64,000 nt of DNA from Psococerastis gibbosa (taxonomy: Eukaryota > Arthropoda > Insecta > Psocodea > Psocidae), in NCBI GenBank assembly GCA_963971405.1, contig OZ020485.1, positions 39,925,469-39,989,468 of the forward strand. The letters are read 5' to 3'. Positions 31,021 to 41,030 of this stretch are shown here, one piece after another. Under the pieces are notes generated by a model. That model was not told the origin of the DNA, made no database searches, and saw only the letters and a program-made list of their open reading frames with translations. Position numbers and translations under genes: made by a program. Positions within the stretch are counted from its first letter, which is position 1. Every line of letters starts with the position of its first letter.

Positions 31021-31888
31021 ATACCGAACGGCATAGTAGGCCCGCAGCTGCGCTCAATAACTTGCAATAATGGATTACTAACTATGTACTATGTAGGTCT
31101 CCAATTTTAATAACACGTATTTTTGGCATACCACGTATTTACACTACTGTACCACAGATATTAAATTTTGTTGCATCTGTCTGTTATTAAGAAAGTTGGT
31201 AAGACCGCGTTCGTATTGTGGTCCAAACAATCTTACAACTTTTTTATTCTCCAAAAGTAAAGTGGTCACCCTATAAAATTGTCCCCCCCTTTTCATTTGT
31301 ATCCGGTGTTAAAGAGCTCTTTCTGTAGGCTGCATTTTTTGTGTATTTTCTTTGAAAATATGCATTATCTTGTTATCATGTAATCAATTCAACTATGTGT
31401 TAGGGTAGATCTTTACGAGTTAATTTTTTATTTATTTAATCAACAGATTGAAATCCAGTTTATCATCATTATCATTAAATTTTTTTAGAGATATTTACAA
31501 CTAAAAAATTACCCCAGGTGTGCATTCTCTACATATGCAATGGTGTAAATTTAGTGCACCGTAGTAAGTAGTTGATGGCTACAGATTTAATTGACAGCTA
31601 ATGACACGTTAAATCATGAAAGGGAAGTTAATCTAGTAATGCCGGGACGTATCAGGGGTATAGGCTTACACTGAGATACACAGTAGCTATAGCAAGGCTT
31701 AGATCAAATGTTTGAGGCAGTATACTGTATATTGTAATTGAATTCTCGACTTAGCGTCATGGCATCTGTTGTGAGTTGCATATGTGCTGAGACATTCATA
31801 CCTTGAAGGTATATATAAGGTGCAATAAATAAATAAATAAGTAAATTTATTACGAACCTAACTGAATCCACAAACAAACCTATGCCAG
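31021..31888. other. No gene recognised
   Basis: AT-rich. Fragment GTGTAAATTTAGTGCACCGT at about 31543 comes from the 2044-2485 tandem unit. An 80-codon minus frame at 31704-31946 overlaps the MITE start. Confidence 0.4.
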
Positions 31889-31891
31889 TTA

Positions 31892-32319
31892 CGTGCCCAT
31901 TCCACATACGTACAACGTCAATGAAAATTATGAAATTGAAGGGCATTTCAATTTTACTCTATGCCATTGTTAAAATTGATCAATGATCAATTGATAATAG
32001 AGTAAAATCACAAACAATGAAACAAATAATCTAAAATTAAAAAAAGGCGTCATGTGATATGACAAGTACAACTATTTTAATTGATTTCTCTAAAAAGAAA
32101 GCATTTCTGTATAAAAATTATAATAAGGATTAAATAATAAGGCGACGAAGAAAACAAATACAATTTCAAGAAACAAATTTCAAAAATTTGGCGCATACGC
32201 TTCAATTAAAAATTGTCAATTTTTGAAAAACATATGGAATCGCCCCCATCAATGAGAAATTGAAATGTCCTTCAATTTCATAATTTTCATTGACGTTGTA
32301 CGTATGTGGAATGGGCGCC
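31892..32319. mobile_element. Long Harbinger-like MITE with ~50-bp TIR
   Basis: Left end CGTGCCCATTCCACATACGT, continuing ACAACGTCAATGAAAATTAT, GAAATTGAAGG; the right end is its inverse ending ATGTGGAATGGGCGCC with one or two mismatches. TTA flanks both sides (31889-31891, 32320-32322). It shares only the outermost 15 bp with the other MITEs, plus the centre AAAATTGATCAATGATCA. Confidence 0.85.
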
Positions 32320-32322
32320 TTA

Positions 32323-32560
32323 GGGATGTTAGAATAATAATAATTACATAAATGAAGTTAAATGGTGTTTATTATTCAACCGTAAATCATGGTTAGAAAA
32401 TAGAATAAAGGCGTAAGTGTATAACAGCCATTGAAAGCTAACGCCCACACACAGACACAATAGTCATTAAGAGATTATAATATTGAGTGGCAGTGGCAGA
32501 AAATTCAAACTCTAACAAGGGATTGCTATGAAATTGCAAAATTAAACCCCGGTCAGAGAG
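32323..32560. other. No gene recognised
   Basis: AT-rich sequence without assignable feature. Confidence 0.35.
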
Positions 32561-32563
32561 CAA

Positions 32564-32686
32564 ACCCGACCACGATAGGATGGTACTTGGAGCACATATA
32601 AAAATCGAATAAACTCGGTAAACCGCGTATGGAATTATTCGAATAAACAAAGTGTTCCAAGTGCCATCCTATCGAGGTGGTTGGGT
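32564..32686. mobile_element. Foldback element with GATAGGATGG arms
   Basis: Left ACCCGACCACGATAGGATGG, TACTTGGAGCAC; right GTGTTCCAAGTGCCATCCTA, TCGAGGTGGTTGGGT. A second half-copy is at about 34558-34655 (AGTGTTCCAAGTGCCATCCT, ATCTTGGTCGGGT). No TSD recognised. Confidence 0.65.
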
Positions 32687-32689
32687 ATA

Positions 32690-33279
32690 TAATAATAATA
32701 ATAACAATATGTGTATTGAAAAAAAAAATTACATTATACAGGTCAGCAGTAGCCACAACAGCTATATAGCTGAAAGAGAATTAACGTACAGTATCACTCA
32801 AATTAAAAAATAGAAATAAATAAAACACAGCTTTACATAATAAATTAATGCATTCATAATAATTAATTAATATATCCATATAGTAAAAATGTTTTTTGTC
32901 ATAGGACAGTATTTTCATCAATTTATAGGCACAATTCATATTTTTGCTCCTGTTTCTACCTAGGTCTATCTAGGTATTTTGAAACTTTTAAAACTTTTTT
33001 ATGAAAACCTACGTTAATAATTTACATTTTCGAATCCCTCACTTTTTTTTAAAAAACCCCTGATAACTTTTATAAGTCCCTGGCTATTCCCGGGCGAATT
33101 TCGTCCCCGGAAATTTTTCCGGACAGAACTCGAAATCCCTGGCTGTCTGGGAAAATCACTGACCCCTGACAACCCAAGCACTCTCTTACACTCAACTCAA
33201 CTCTGAGGTGACGCAGAGAATCTAGAAAATGTAGGAATCGAACCAATACTTTCGAATTTTGAAACATCCGTTCAAAGTG
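32690..33279. other. No gene recognised
   Basis: The minus frame 33070-33267 has no motif; the GC-richer stretch 33085-33190 may be a degenerate repeat. Confidence 0.35.
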
Positions 33280-33590
33280 TTGTTTCTAAACGCCTGCTGT
33301 CAGCTTTTCTGCTTTAAGCAACCCTGTCAGTCAGGCGGAGGGAGTGAGTCTGTATGTTATGTTAACTTGAGGGGAAAGGGGAGTTGACCTCCTGATCATA
33401 GTGGATTCCAAACCACATGGTAAAGTCACACGATTCAATCGGAGGTAACCAGGACTCAACAGGCACGCAGGCTGATAGGTGGGCGCGTTATCATGTCCCA
33501 CCAAGTTCCCCTGCCAACACTGTGTACACTACCAAGTTTGCCCCAATTTGGAACATGCTCTGCTCTAATGGATTCAACATGGTACCCTTG
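33280..33590 (-). repeat. SINE-R related long form, copy 2
   Basis: Same order as 1685-2035: AACGCCTGCTGTCAGC, GCTTTAAGCAACCCTGTCAG, GGGAGTTGACCTCC, ATAGTGGATTCCAAACCAC, CCAACACTGTGTACACTACC, TGCTCTGCTCTAATGGATTC. The 5' end (minus sense) is intact to AATCCATTAGAGCAGAG. Confidence 0.65.
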
Positions 33591-33703
33591 GCACCCTTCA
33601 AAGTTAAAGGGGGAAATTTTAAAGTCAGTTTAGCTCCTATAACTACAAGTAGGTCGACGCATGTAAAAGGAAGTTTCACTCTGAATTGGAACTTGGGACG
33701 ACA

Positions 33704-33840
33704 ATGAATGAATGAATGAATGAATGAACGTGTACAAAAAACAATTTATTCACAATAATTTCAAGGCCGCACTAGTAGACCTATAACAAACAATTGTCCC
33801 TGCCCTTAAACAAAAAAAAAAAAAAAAAAAAAAAAAAATT
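33704..33840. repeat. (AATG)n tract and 27-base poly-A
   Basis: ATGAATGAATGAATGAATG at 33704-33728 and a poly-A run at 33812-33838. On the minus strand the sequence between reads AATTATTGTGAATAAATTGT, with an AATAAA, so a reverse retroelement 3' end with a (CATT)n tail is possible. Confidence 0.6.
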
Positions 33841-34984
33841 AGACATACAAACTAAAGCTAAAATTACATATTAATAACATATCTCTTATAAACACTCCAC
33901 TATTTCAAATAAGGATTCCACCTCTTCCCGTCTCATCAGCTAATTTGAAAAATGCCACATCATAGTAAATATTTTCTCACCCTGGTCGCAATCCAGTTTG
34001 AAAGAAACTTTCTTTAACCTCCGTCGACATTATACTGTTACATCCATCGAGAATTTTCCTTTCAGATTTTTTTCCTGGAAAAACCCTCATTAAATTGTTA
34101 CGCATTTGCCAAACGGGGAAAGCTCGCGATGAATCAGCCCGAGCTGAGTCAGCGGTCTTTCCAATGCTCTGTTGCGTCCCTGCTCACTTATTTAATCGCA
34201 TTGCAAAGTGAACCCTAATCGTTGACATGTGAGAATTTGAAAACATGACTCATTATTACCTTATTATCTAATGATTAATTCCATAAGGCTGGTAAGCACT
34301 AATTAACTATTGGATCGAACGAATGTACGCCTTACGGCTTACAGATGGTGGTGGAATTGCAAAGGGAGGTTGTCTCCGCCAATGATGGTTTGGATTAGGG
34401 ACGTATATTTTATTAAAAGAGTCAAATTTGCTCTGCAAAAAAAACGGTCACATTTTTAAATATTCGTGTATTATTAAAGTTTTTTAGTCAATTTGCTTTA
34501 TTTCCTCGAAAATCCTGAGGGGGGCTTCACAAGTGCCTGGGGGTGGCTAAGCTAACTTTGTTTATTCGAACACTTGTATACGCGGAACACCAAGTTTATT
34601 CGGTTTGTGTAAGTGTTCCAAGTGCCATCCTATCTTGGTCGGGTAGTACATAATTCATTGTGGAGATAAACGAAATTGTACGGTAGGTATTGTAGTAGGT
34701 AGCATAGGAAGCAGATTAACTACTATGAATATATTTTGAGCAGTAGGCAGTAAAAGCCATGGGAAGGTGCTTCTTGGAGCATTAACTTAACTCTCCTCTT
34801 GACAGGGCGTTTTGCATAAGAATAAGACGCTTCAAGTGGATGCTAAGATACCCAGCATTTCATCTTTGTTTTACCTACAATGCAGTTACTGTTTATTTCA
34901 AACACTTGATGATTTTCAGGGTCATGAACTTCACATTGATGGAAACTGCAGCCGTAATCAAAACACAAAAACAATATGTTTAAG
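33841..34984. other. No gene recognised
   Basis: Holds the half-foldback at about 34558-34655. Frames at 34812-34997 plus and 34843-35103 minus show no host motif. Confidence 0.4.
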
Positions 34985-35395
34985 GACACGAATGTAGAAT
35001 GAAGTCTCTGGTTGGGAGTATTGCACTGTACGGATGTGAAACATGGTCTATAAGTGAGAAATACATAAAAAACTTTAAAAGCATTTGACCTTGGCAAGAC
35101 CATGTTGACAATGAGGAGGTTCTATCCAGAATGAGCGAAATCAGAACTCTGGTTTCATTTATATGGACAAGAAGAGCTCGCTGGATTGGACATTTGCTAC
35201 GACCCTTCGTCAGTTCCATCACAGAAGGAACCGCAGAAGGCGTCAACCGACCTGGGTGCCCAATAAAGGAATACTTGCAGCAAGTGATTGAGTATGTAGG
35301 GGTCAGAACATGCGAGGAGGTGAAGAGGGATTACCTGTATCAAGGGTAGTGGGGGCATCAATGCCACGTGTTGCTGCCGACTAGACAAGAAAAAG
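34985..35395 (+). pseudogene. RT C-terminal relic of the CHMLPP family, longest copy
   Basis: The frame shows KSLVGSIALYGCETWSISEK, then after a TGA near 35084 PWQDHVDNEEVLSRMSE, RRARWIGHLLRP, GCPIKEYLQQVIEYVGV, RTCEEVKRDYLYQG. The following CATCAATGCCACGTG..TGCTGCCG matches the ATCGATGTCACATG..TGCCGCC end at 15960. Then comes a 75-bp (GAA)n tract. Truncated 5', frameshifted near its end. Confidence 0.8.
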
Positions 35396-35470
35396 AAAAA
35401 GAAGAAGAAGAAGAAGAAGAAGAAGAAGAAGAAGAAGAAGAAGAAGAAGAAGAAGAAGAAGAAGAAGAAG
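35396..35470 (+). repeat. (GAA)n microsatellite at a LINE 3' end
   Basis: Uninterrupted GAA units follow AAGAAAAAGAAAAA directly after the RT relic. The minus 112-codon frame rich in phenylalanine is a translation of this tract. Confidence 0.9.
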
Positions 35471-35612
35471 CCCCAATCTATCTGGTTCACCACAAAAAAT
35501 ATGCCCAAATCATATGGTTCCTTTTTCAACTCCACTATTTGTAAACCAAATCTTAGTCAATTCATAGGTGTAATCACCTGATGATCAAGCTTTTCGTATA
35601 GAACAAGAACAA

Positions 35613-35616
<4 letters not shown>

Positions 35617-35659
<43 letters not shown>

Positions 35660-35705
35660 TCAAAATCAACAACAATAAGGAGACTAAGTATTATAGGAAG
35701 AAGAA

Positions 35706-35737
<32 letters not shown>

Positions 35738-35850
35738 ATAATAATAAGGAGAATTATAAGGAGAAGAAAAAGAAGAAGAAGATGATGATGATGGTGATGA
35801 AGAAGAAGAAGAAGAAGAAGAAGAAGAAGAAGAAGAAGAAGGAAAAATAA
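35617..35850. repeat. Microsatellite cluster: (CAA)n, (AT)n, (TAA)n, (GAA)n
   Basis: (CAA)n at about 35615-35660, (AT)n at 35706-35722, (TAA)n to 35748, then GATGATGATG and (GAA)n to about 35842. The poly-leucine/poly-valine frame on the minus strand is an artefact. Confidence 0.9.
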
Positions 35851-36288
35851 AAACCGCAAACCTGCTTCATAAATTAATGAAAAGTGAAACGAAAAAATAA
35901 CAAGTGTAGGACACTCGAAAGGTTAAAATTGAAGAGAAATACATTAGACGGGAAGAATGTTGAGGAGAATGAGGAGCGATAGAGGGAGGCAGAATGCTGA
36001 AGTACACAGCAGAATGAAAGGATTTCTCCCCGCTTGTTTCCCATTTCTGCCCCAACCGCTCCCCACCTTTCCCTTTCGCCCTTCCCGTTTAATAAAAAGG
36101 AAGCATCGGTATCATCGCCATGAAAATTGGTCATGTTACTGCCTATTTCACAACCCGAATTTTCTGTGACTGCCAACGTGATCAGTTCAACAGAGCCAAC
36201 TCCAGTACAATGGATTTTTGGAAAAATTACTTTCCAGTTCAATCAAATAAAATTAAATTCTCAAATATAAATAAATTAATATTGACTT
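35851..36288. other. Unassigned stretch, slightly GC-richer
   Basis: Frames at 35874-36242 minus (122 codons) and 35957-36169 plus overlap on opposite strands. CCCCGCTTGTTTCCC, CTGCCCCAACCGCTCC are unusual for this window. No motif, no splice context recognised. Confidence 0.3.
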
Positions 36289-36712
36289 TTTTGCTCTACT
36301 ACTAAGCCAACCTAGCGGAGTAAGGGCTATGAGCCGGCCGCCATACCAAGTTGAATCCAGCGGACCAGAGCAGGTTCAAAGCTGCAGATAACTTGGTCGT
36401 GTGCACAGTGCCGGTAGGGAAACATTGTAGGACTTGTCCTGGTCACCTCCGAACTAATCGCGTGACTTCACTGTGTTTCCCAAGTGGTTCGGAATCCAGT
36501 ATAATCAGGAGGTCCACTGTCCTATGGGCTGGCATAGGACAGTCTAGTCGGAGTCGCTCTATGGGCCCAAATATGAGGCCTAAGTCGTTATTAACCCGAC
36601 GAACACTACTACTACTAAGGGCTATAAAGCCCTCTCTTACACTCAACTAGGAAGGCCCTAAATGCCCTCCGAAGCATGACCAAAAAATGTAGCAAGTGTT
36701 GAGACTCCAACC
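36289..36712 (-). mobile_element. SINE-A (minus) split by a SINE-R insertion
   Basis: The SINE-A pieces are 36289-36330 (CTACTACTAAGCCAACCTAG, CGGAGTAAGGGCTAT) and 36616-36712 (TAAGGGCTATAAAGCCCTCT, CTTACACTCAACTAGGAAGG, AGCATGACCAAAAAATGTAG). They join seamlessly when the SINE-R at 36331-36615 and one copy of its target are left out of account. Confidence 0.8.
36331..36615 (+). mobile_element. SINE-R copy nested in SINE-A, TSD TAAGGGCTAT
   Basis: Starts GAGCCGGCCGCCATACC, AGTTGAATCCAGCGGACCAG, AGCAGGTTCAAAGCTGC, ends CGACGAACACTACTACTAC, a (TAC)n tail. The flanks are TAAGGGCTAT at 36321-36330 and 36616-36625, a direct duplication of SINE-A sequence. The insert is therefore younger than that SINE-A copy. 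It has an extra 50 bp (GGACAGTCTAGTCGGAGTCG) relative to 7814-8051. Confidence 0.88.
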
Positions 36713-36824
36713 AACTTCGTCTCGGGTGAAAGTTGGAGGGGAGAAGGTTCATAAAAACGTCCTTCAGGACATAATTATTATTAGATTGAAGGTCTGAAAT
36801 GCATAACGGGGGGGGGGGGGACTA

Positions 36825-37203
36825 TTAAACAAAAAATAACAAAAACTTAGAGTTTTAGAAAAACTTGTTATAACAACCCGAATTAGTAAAACCCAAATAA
36901 TCGTTAAGAAATCAACTTTGTCTAAGAAACCCACTTGTGTTAGTATAAAACCCTGAGCGCTTTCGGCAAGAACTGCCATCTACTGAGGGAAACCCACTAG
37001 CACAGTTACACCTTATCTGCGATTTGAGACTTGCTCAACTCGAGGAGAAGATGCAAATGCCGAAAGCGCTCAGGGTTTTATCCTAACACAAGTGGGTTTC
37101 TTAGACAAAGTTAATTTCTTAACGATTATTTGGGTTTTACTAATTCGGGTTGTTATAACAAGTTTTTCTAAAACTCTAAGTTTTTGTTATTTTTTGTTTA
37201 TTA
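36825..37203. mobile_element. Long inverted repeat, ~145-bp arms
   Basis: Left arm 36825-36967: TAAACAAAAAATAACAAAAA, TAACAACCCGAATTAGTAAA, CTAAGAAACCCACTTGTGTT, CCCTGAGCGCTTTCGGCA. Right arm 37058-37203 is the inverse with only a few mismatches (TAGTATAAAA versus TAGGATAAAA; CAACTTTG versus TAACTTTG). The loop is about 90 bp (ACTGCCATCTACTGAGGG). A transcript would form a strong hairpin. A G run of 12 abuts the left end at 36809-36820. Family not recognised. Confidence 0.85.
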
Positions 37204-37798
37204 AAATGAAATACCACGAAGTCACGAGTAATCTAATTATTTATGGGGGGGACTAATTGGAATTAGTGGTAGCTGTCTTCCGAACCTCGTGTCAAGTAAA
37301 ACCGTTTCGTAAAACACGTGATTGTCTCGTGTTGGATGATCGTCCTAATTGGCTATAGGACTTACTTACCTATTGGACCGTACGTACGATATTAATATTA
37401 CGCAAACCGATACGCGCATTCTTTGCTGAATCACAGCTGACTTCTTTTTCCTGCCCATATTCATCTGCTAACCGTTTACGATCCTATTCTCTTTTCTATA
37501 ATCCTTGTGTTGCGTATTATATAAATTAACAAAAATTTCGTTATAGAACAGATAGTCATGGAGTGCAATGTTTAGCTCTTAGTATAGCTTGTCGTTACAG
37601 AAAGATATTCGGTACTATATTCCCTTTCAGAAAAATGTATTGACGTTGATTGCTGACTACTTAAATGAAACACGGTAAATTCATTAGCGTCAGCAACTCC
37701 GACGTTGAATTTAAATTGGATAAGTGAAGCAGATGAATACAACAGCGACATGCATTCTTCGTGCACCCTGCCACGTCAATCTAAGACTTCCCAAACCG
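37204..37798. other. No gene recognised
   Basis: AT-rich, one GGGGGGG run at about 37244. The 64-codon minus frame at 37572-37766 lacks motifs. Confidence 0.4.
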
Positions 37799-37801
37799 TA
37801 A

Positions 37802-38185
37802 GGCGCCCATTCCACCGACCGGCTAGGGCTATTTACAAAATCAGTGACGTGGTAGCAGACATTCAAGACTTAGGCGGGGTTTCCACCGACCTCGCATTGC
37901 AGAATTGACGGAAATGTTTATTTTCCTCTATGCCATAGTTAAAATTGATCAATGATCATACAGTAAAATCACAAACAAACAAACTAAAATTAAAAAATGG
38001 CGTCATGGGATATGTTAAGTACAAATATTTTAATAGATTTCTATAAAAAGAAAAACAAACATTTCCGTCAATGTCACTTGCAATCTGCAATGCGAGGTCG
38101 GTGGAAACGCCACCTAAGTCTTGAATGTCTGCTACCACGTCACCTTTTTTGTAAATAGCCCTAGCCGGTCGGTGGAATGGGCGCC
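37802..38185. mobile_element. Long Harbinger-like MITE, most complete copy
   Basis: Termini GGCGCCCATTCCACCGACCG and CGGTCGGTGGAATGGGCGCC are perfect inverse, with TAA on both sides (37799-37801, 38186-38188). The inversion continues GCTAGGGCTATTTACAAAA, GTGACGTGGTAGCAGACATT, CAAGACTTAGGCGG. Centre GTTAAAATTGATCAATGATC and AAAATGGCGTCATGGGATAT. The frames 37705-37908 and 37956-38138 both translate the arm (DVVADIQDLGGVSTDLALQ) and are not genes. Confidence 0.9.
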
Positions 38186-38188
38186 TAA

Positions 38189-39159
38189 TCGAATGGAGTC
38201 GACATTCTCACAGATAACTCAGGAAAAATCGCAAAAGAAATTTTCTCTTCTACTTCAGTTTATTTCTTGCAAAATATGTTTTAGAACCAATGGCTGCGAA
38301 CTCAAAGAGAATTCTTCAAATTTAATTTCTGACGGTAGTCAATTTATAAGTGTTAATTGTTAACATTCTAAAATTTTTTACAGCAAATGTTAACGTTAAA
38401 TACATGTGAAATACTGTATTAATACAACTACAAATAACAAACCACAATGTATACAGCGCTATTTCAGATCCTCCTACACCCAGTTTAATCACATCAGATA
38501 CTTACAGAGTAATACTGAAAACTCCCCTCTCATGACCAAAATTGTCCATAATTCTTTGGAAGTTATCAAACAGGGGTTCTCTCCCCCATGAGTTTATTAT
38601 TGACTTTCATGGATAGTAGCCATATTCTTCATATTTTGTCAATTTCCTCGTGTATGCCGTGCTGAGTATGGGGTAAGGGCAGATTTTCAATTTTATGACT
38701 TAATAAGACTTTTTTCTCCCACTGGAATTTCGTGTTTATTAAATAGTTCTTTTTTGATAAAAGAAAATATGTGGATTATTCTCTTGGTATCCAAGTTGAA
38801 ATAAAATTTTGCATGCTTTGGAATCTTCAACATATTACGTAACCCGAAGTTCCTAATGCCTAATTTAGTTATGTCTTCGTTGGAATTTTAATGCAAATTA
38901 CATTTACACTATATTGAATTTATTTATTACACATACAATGCATGTTATTATTTTAGAAATTGTGTAAATTTAATTTAATTTGATTTAATTAACGAAAAAA
39001 TGGAAGGGTTGCCACACAAACTCAAACAATAGCAAAAAAATGTACCCGTAGAGGTGAAATTTCGGGCGAACAATAATTATTTTTCCGTGGTTTTTGAAAA
39101 CAATATACTAATCTAAATTAAAACCCATATAATTTACTTATCGCTTTTATTTTTTATGC
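38189..39159. other. No gene recognised
   Basis: AT-rich. An 80-codon plus frame ending at 38363 begins in the MITE. Nothing else assignable. Confidence 0.4.
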
Positions 39160-39372
39160 TTCATTCCCTTTGGCCTACTCTTCTTCTCCTGGCTCTACAG
39201 CCCTTGATGGGCTTATATACGAACTCCCAACTAACGGAGGTAGGTTTCTAGTTCATCCTTCCAGTGGTTTTGTGGATGTCTTTGCAGTCTTCTTCCCGTC
39301 ATGCGTGCTTTGTATATTTTCTTCAGCATGCGGTCCGCTGACATTCTTACAACATGTCCCAGCTATTATAGA
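39160..39372 (-). pseudogene. RT C-terminal relic (minus), same family as 6706-7018
   Basis: Minus strand: WDMLxECQRTAC-coding block corresponding to GHVVRMSADRMLKK, then YKARMTGRRLQ, HWKDELETYLR, a stop, LGVRI, then AHQGL and stop, followed by CCAGGAGAAGAAGAG. Nonsense codons at the LR-stop position confirm decay. The opposite-strand frames 39170-39397 and 39301-39483 are shadows. Confidence 0.75.
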
Positions 39373-39491
39373 CCGTTTGCCCCACTTTGGCAGTTAAAAA
39401 TGGCGGAGTTTGGCCTCCTTCGCCAAAGATTACATTTTCAATGTGCACAGAACATTGAGATAAGGTTTTGTATTATTTTGTAGCTCCAAGA

Positions 39492-39700
39492 TGTCAGGAC
39501 ATGTAGAGTAGTGGTACAGACTCCGACTTTCACCCGAAAGGTTGTTGGTTCGAGTCCCACACATGCTACATTTTCTGGCCATGCTTCGGAGGGCATGTAA
39601 AGCAGGCGGAACTGGGCCTTCCTAGTTGAGTGTAAGTGAGGTCATACAGCTTTAACTCCGCTAGGTTGGTTGGATAGTGGAATAAAAAACAACAACTCTA
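39492..39700 (+). mobile_element. SINE-A, full length
   Basis: TGTCAGGACATGTAGAGTAG, TGGTACAGACTCCGACTTTC, ACCCGAAAGGTTGTTGGTTC, GAGTCCCACACATGCTACAT, then the body with GGCCATGCTTCGGAGGGC, GGGCCTTCCTAGTTGAGTG, and a tail GAATAAAAAACAACAAC. Boxes A and B are intact in sequence. Confidence 0.85.
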
Positions 39701-39767
39701 CAGTTGCCAGGTATAACTCTATCTTATACCCCGCAACTGTAGGCAAAAATGTTGCTTCAGCTAATCG

Positions 39768-39922
39768 GCTTCAGTGGCAAGGTGGTAGTACACTTGTACT
39801 TGTGCGAGTCTCTATACACTATGCGATCGGAGACGTGTCGTAAATCAACATTGGCGAATGAAGAGGTCAACCGGATATATTCTTTAAATTGTTGTATGCA
39901 ATTAACCTTTCTGAAAAGAAAA
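39768..39922 (+). mobile_element. SINE-B copy
   Basis: CGGCTTCAGTGGCAAGGTGG, TAGTACACTTGTACTTGTGC, GAGTCTCTATACACTATGCG, ATCGGAGACGTGTCGTAAAT, GAAGAGGTCAACCGGATATA, GCAATTAACCTTTCTG. Confidence 0.7.
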
Positions 39923-40969
39923 ACGTAACCACATAAAGCTTTCATTTTTTTTCTTATCTTATACCTATATATTATGTCTTCTTTTAAACCAGAAATTAAA
40001 GTAGGCTACTTGTACAGTGCATTATTTTGGCCTGCAGTATTGCCACTAAATGCAAATTAGAGAAAATAGTAATAACTGTGTACTGACCAGAAATCATTTG
40101 AAAAATACAAATTCAAATACATTTCAGAAAAAAAATTTCCTACAATACAACTTGACGACAATGAGCTTAATTTAAACTTATATCTTATTTCTAATTTTTT
40201 AAATCATTAGTTCCCTCTTCTGATATTAAGTATAATTTTAATTTTTCCAGAAATTTTGCCTACTCGAAGCTCACTGTAACTCGACAGGGAGCATATTAAA
40301 GACTCTAGGTCCCAGAAATAAGCCTGTACATTTGTAGTGTACCGATATACTGATAGAAATAAGTCAATCTAAGGTCGCATATGTTTGTCTATTGTCTAAA
40401 AAAAGCTGTACTTTTCTGGTAAAACATAAATGAGGATAAATGGTGCAAGACAATATAATGTTGGTGAATGTTCAAAGTATTTTCTAAATTTCAATTTCTT
40501 GTTGTTCTGAAGTAAAAAAAGTTAAATTAAAAATCTGTAAACTGTCTCGCATATTTGCTCGTTTCAAAGGGGAATTTCAAAAATGTTATATTAATAAAGG
40601 TTTTTCTGGAGGTGACGATCCACTATCTCGTCATCCAGATAGAACGCAGATAGATAGAACGTGACGATACGCCGGAGGGATTCCGAATTCGGACCGTGTT
40701 CTCATCCGACTAGATGACCAGGCACAGATAGCCCCGACCCCCCGACTTATTTATTGGGACTTATCCTAGGGATAATTTTATTCCGTGCTTAGCCCTACCT
40801 TCTTGATGATATCAACAGCACCGGGTACGAATGCGATGGTTTGTATGAAGAACCATGATGCTTACGTTAAACTTCGTGAGAAAATATTAGGGCGACCAAT
40901 GTTCAGCTTCCGAAAAATTTCTTCACAACTTCTCATTTCATGACCACCTGAGTCTAAATCCACGTTCAA
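39923..40969. other. No gene recognised
   Basis: AT-rich to about 40600. 40610-40760 is GC-richer, with two close copies of CAGATAGA (40647-40672), no frame of note. Confidence 0.35.
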
Positions 40970-41030
40970 AATATTATACATATATATACAGTATATATAT
41001 ATAGTATATATATACATTATATACATATGT
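40970..41030. repeat. TA-rich palindromic tract
   Basis: Alternating TATA tracts interrupted by CAG, TAG and CATT (ACATATATATACAGTATA, then GTATATATATACATTATA). Likely an expanded microsatellite. Confidence 0.75.

Noticed and set aside
35197..35535. 112-codon minus frame with a long phenylalanine run
   Set aside because: It is the translation of the (GAA)n tract after an RT relic.
35557..35859. 100-codon minus frame rich in leucine, histidine, isoleucine and valine
   Set aside because: It translates (GAA)n, (GAT)n, (TAA)n and (CAA)n microsatellites; not a membrane protein.
36351..36650. 99-codon frame similar to the 7833 frame
   Set aside because: Similarity is due to both being SINE-R; the frames diverge past the repeat.
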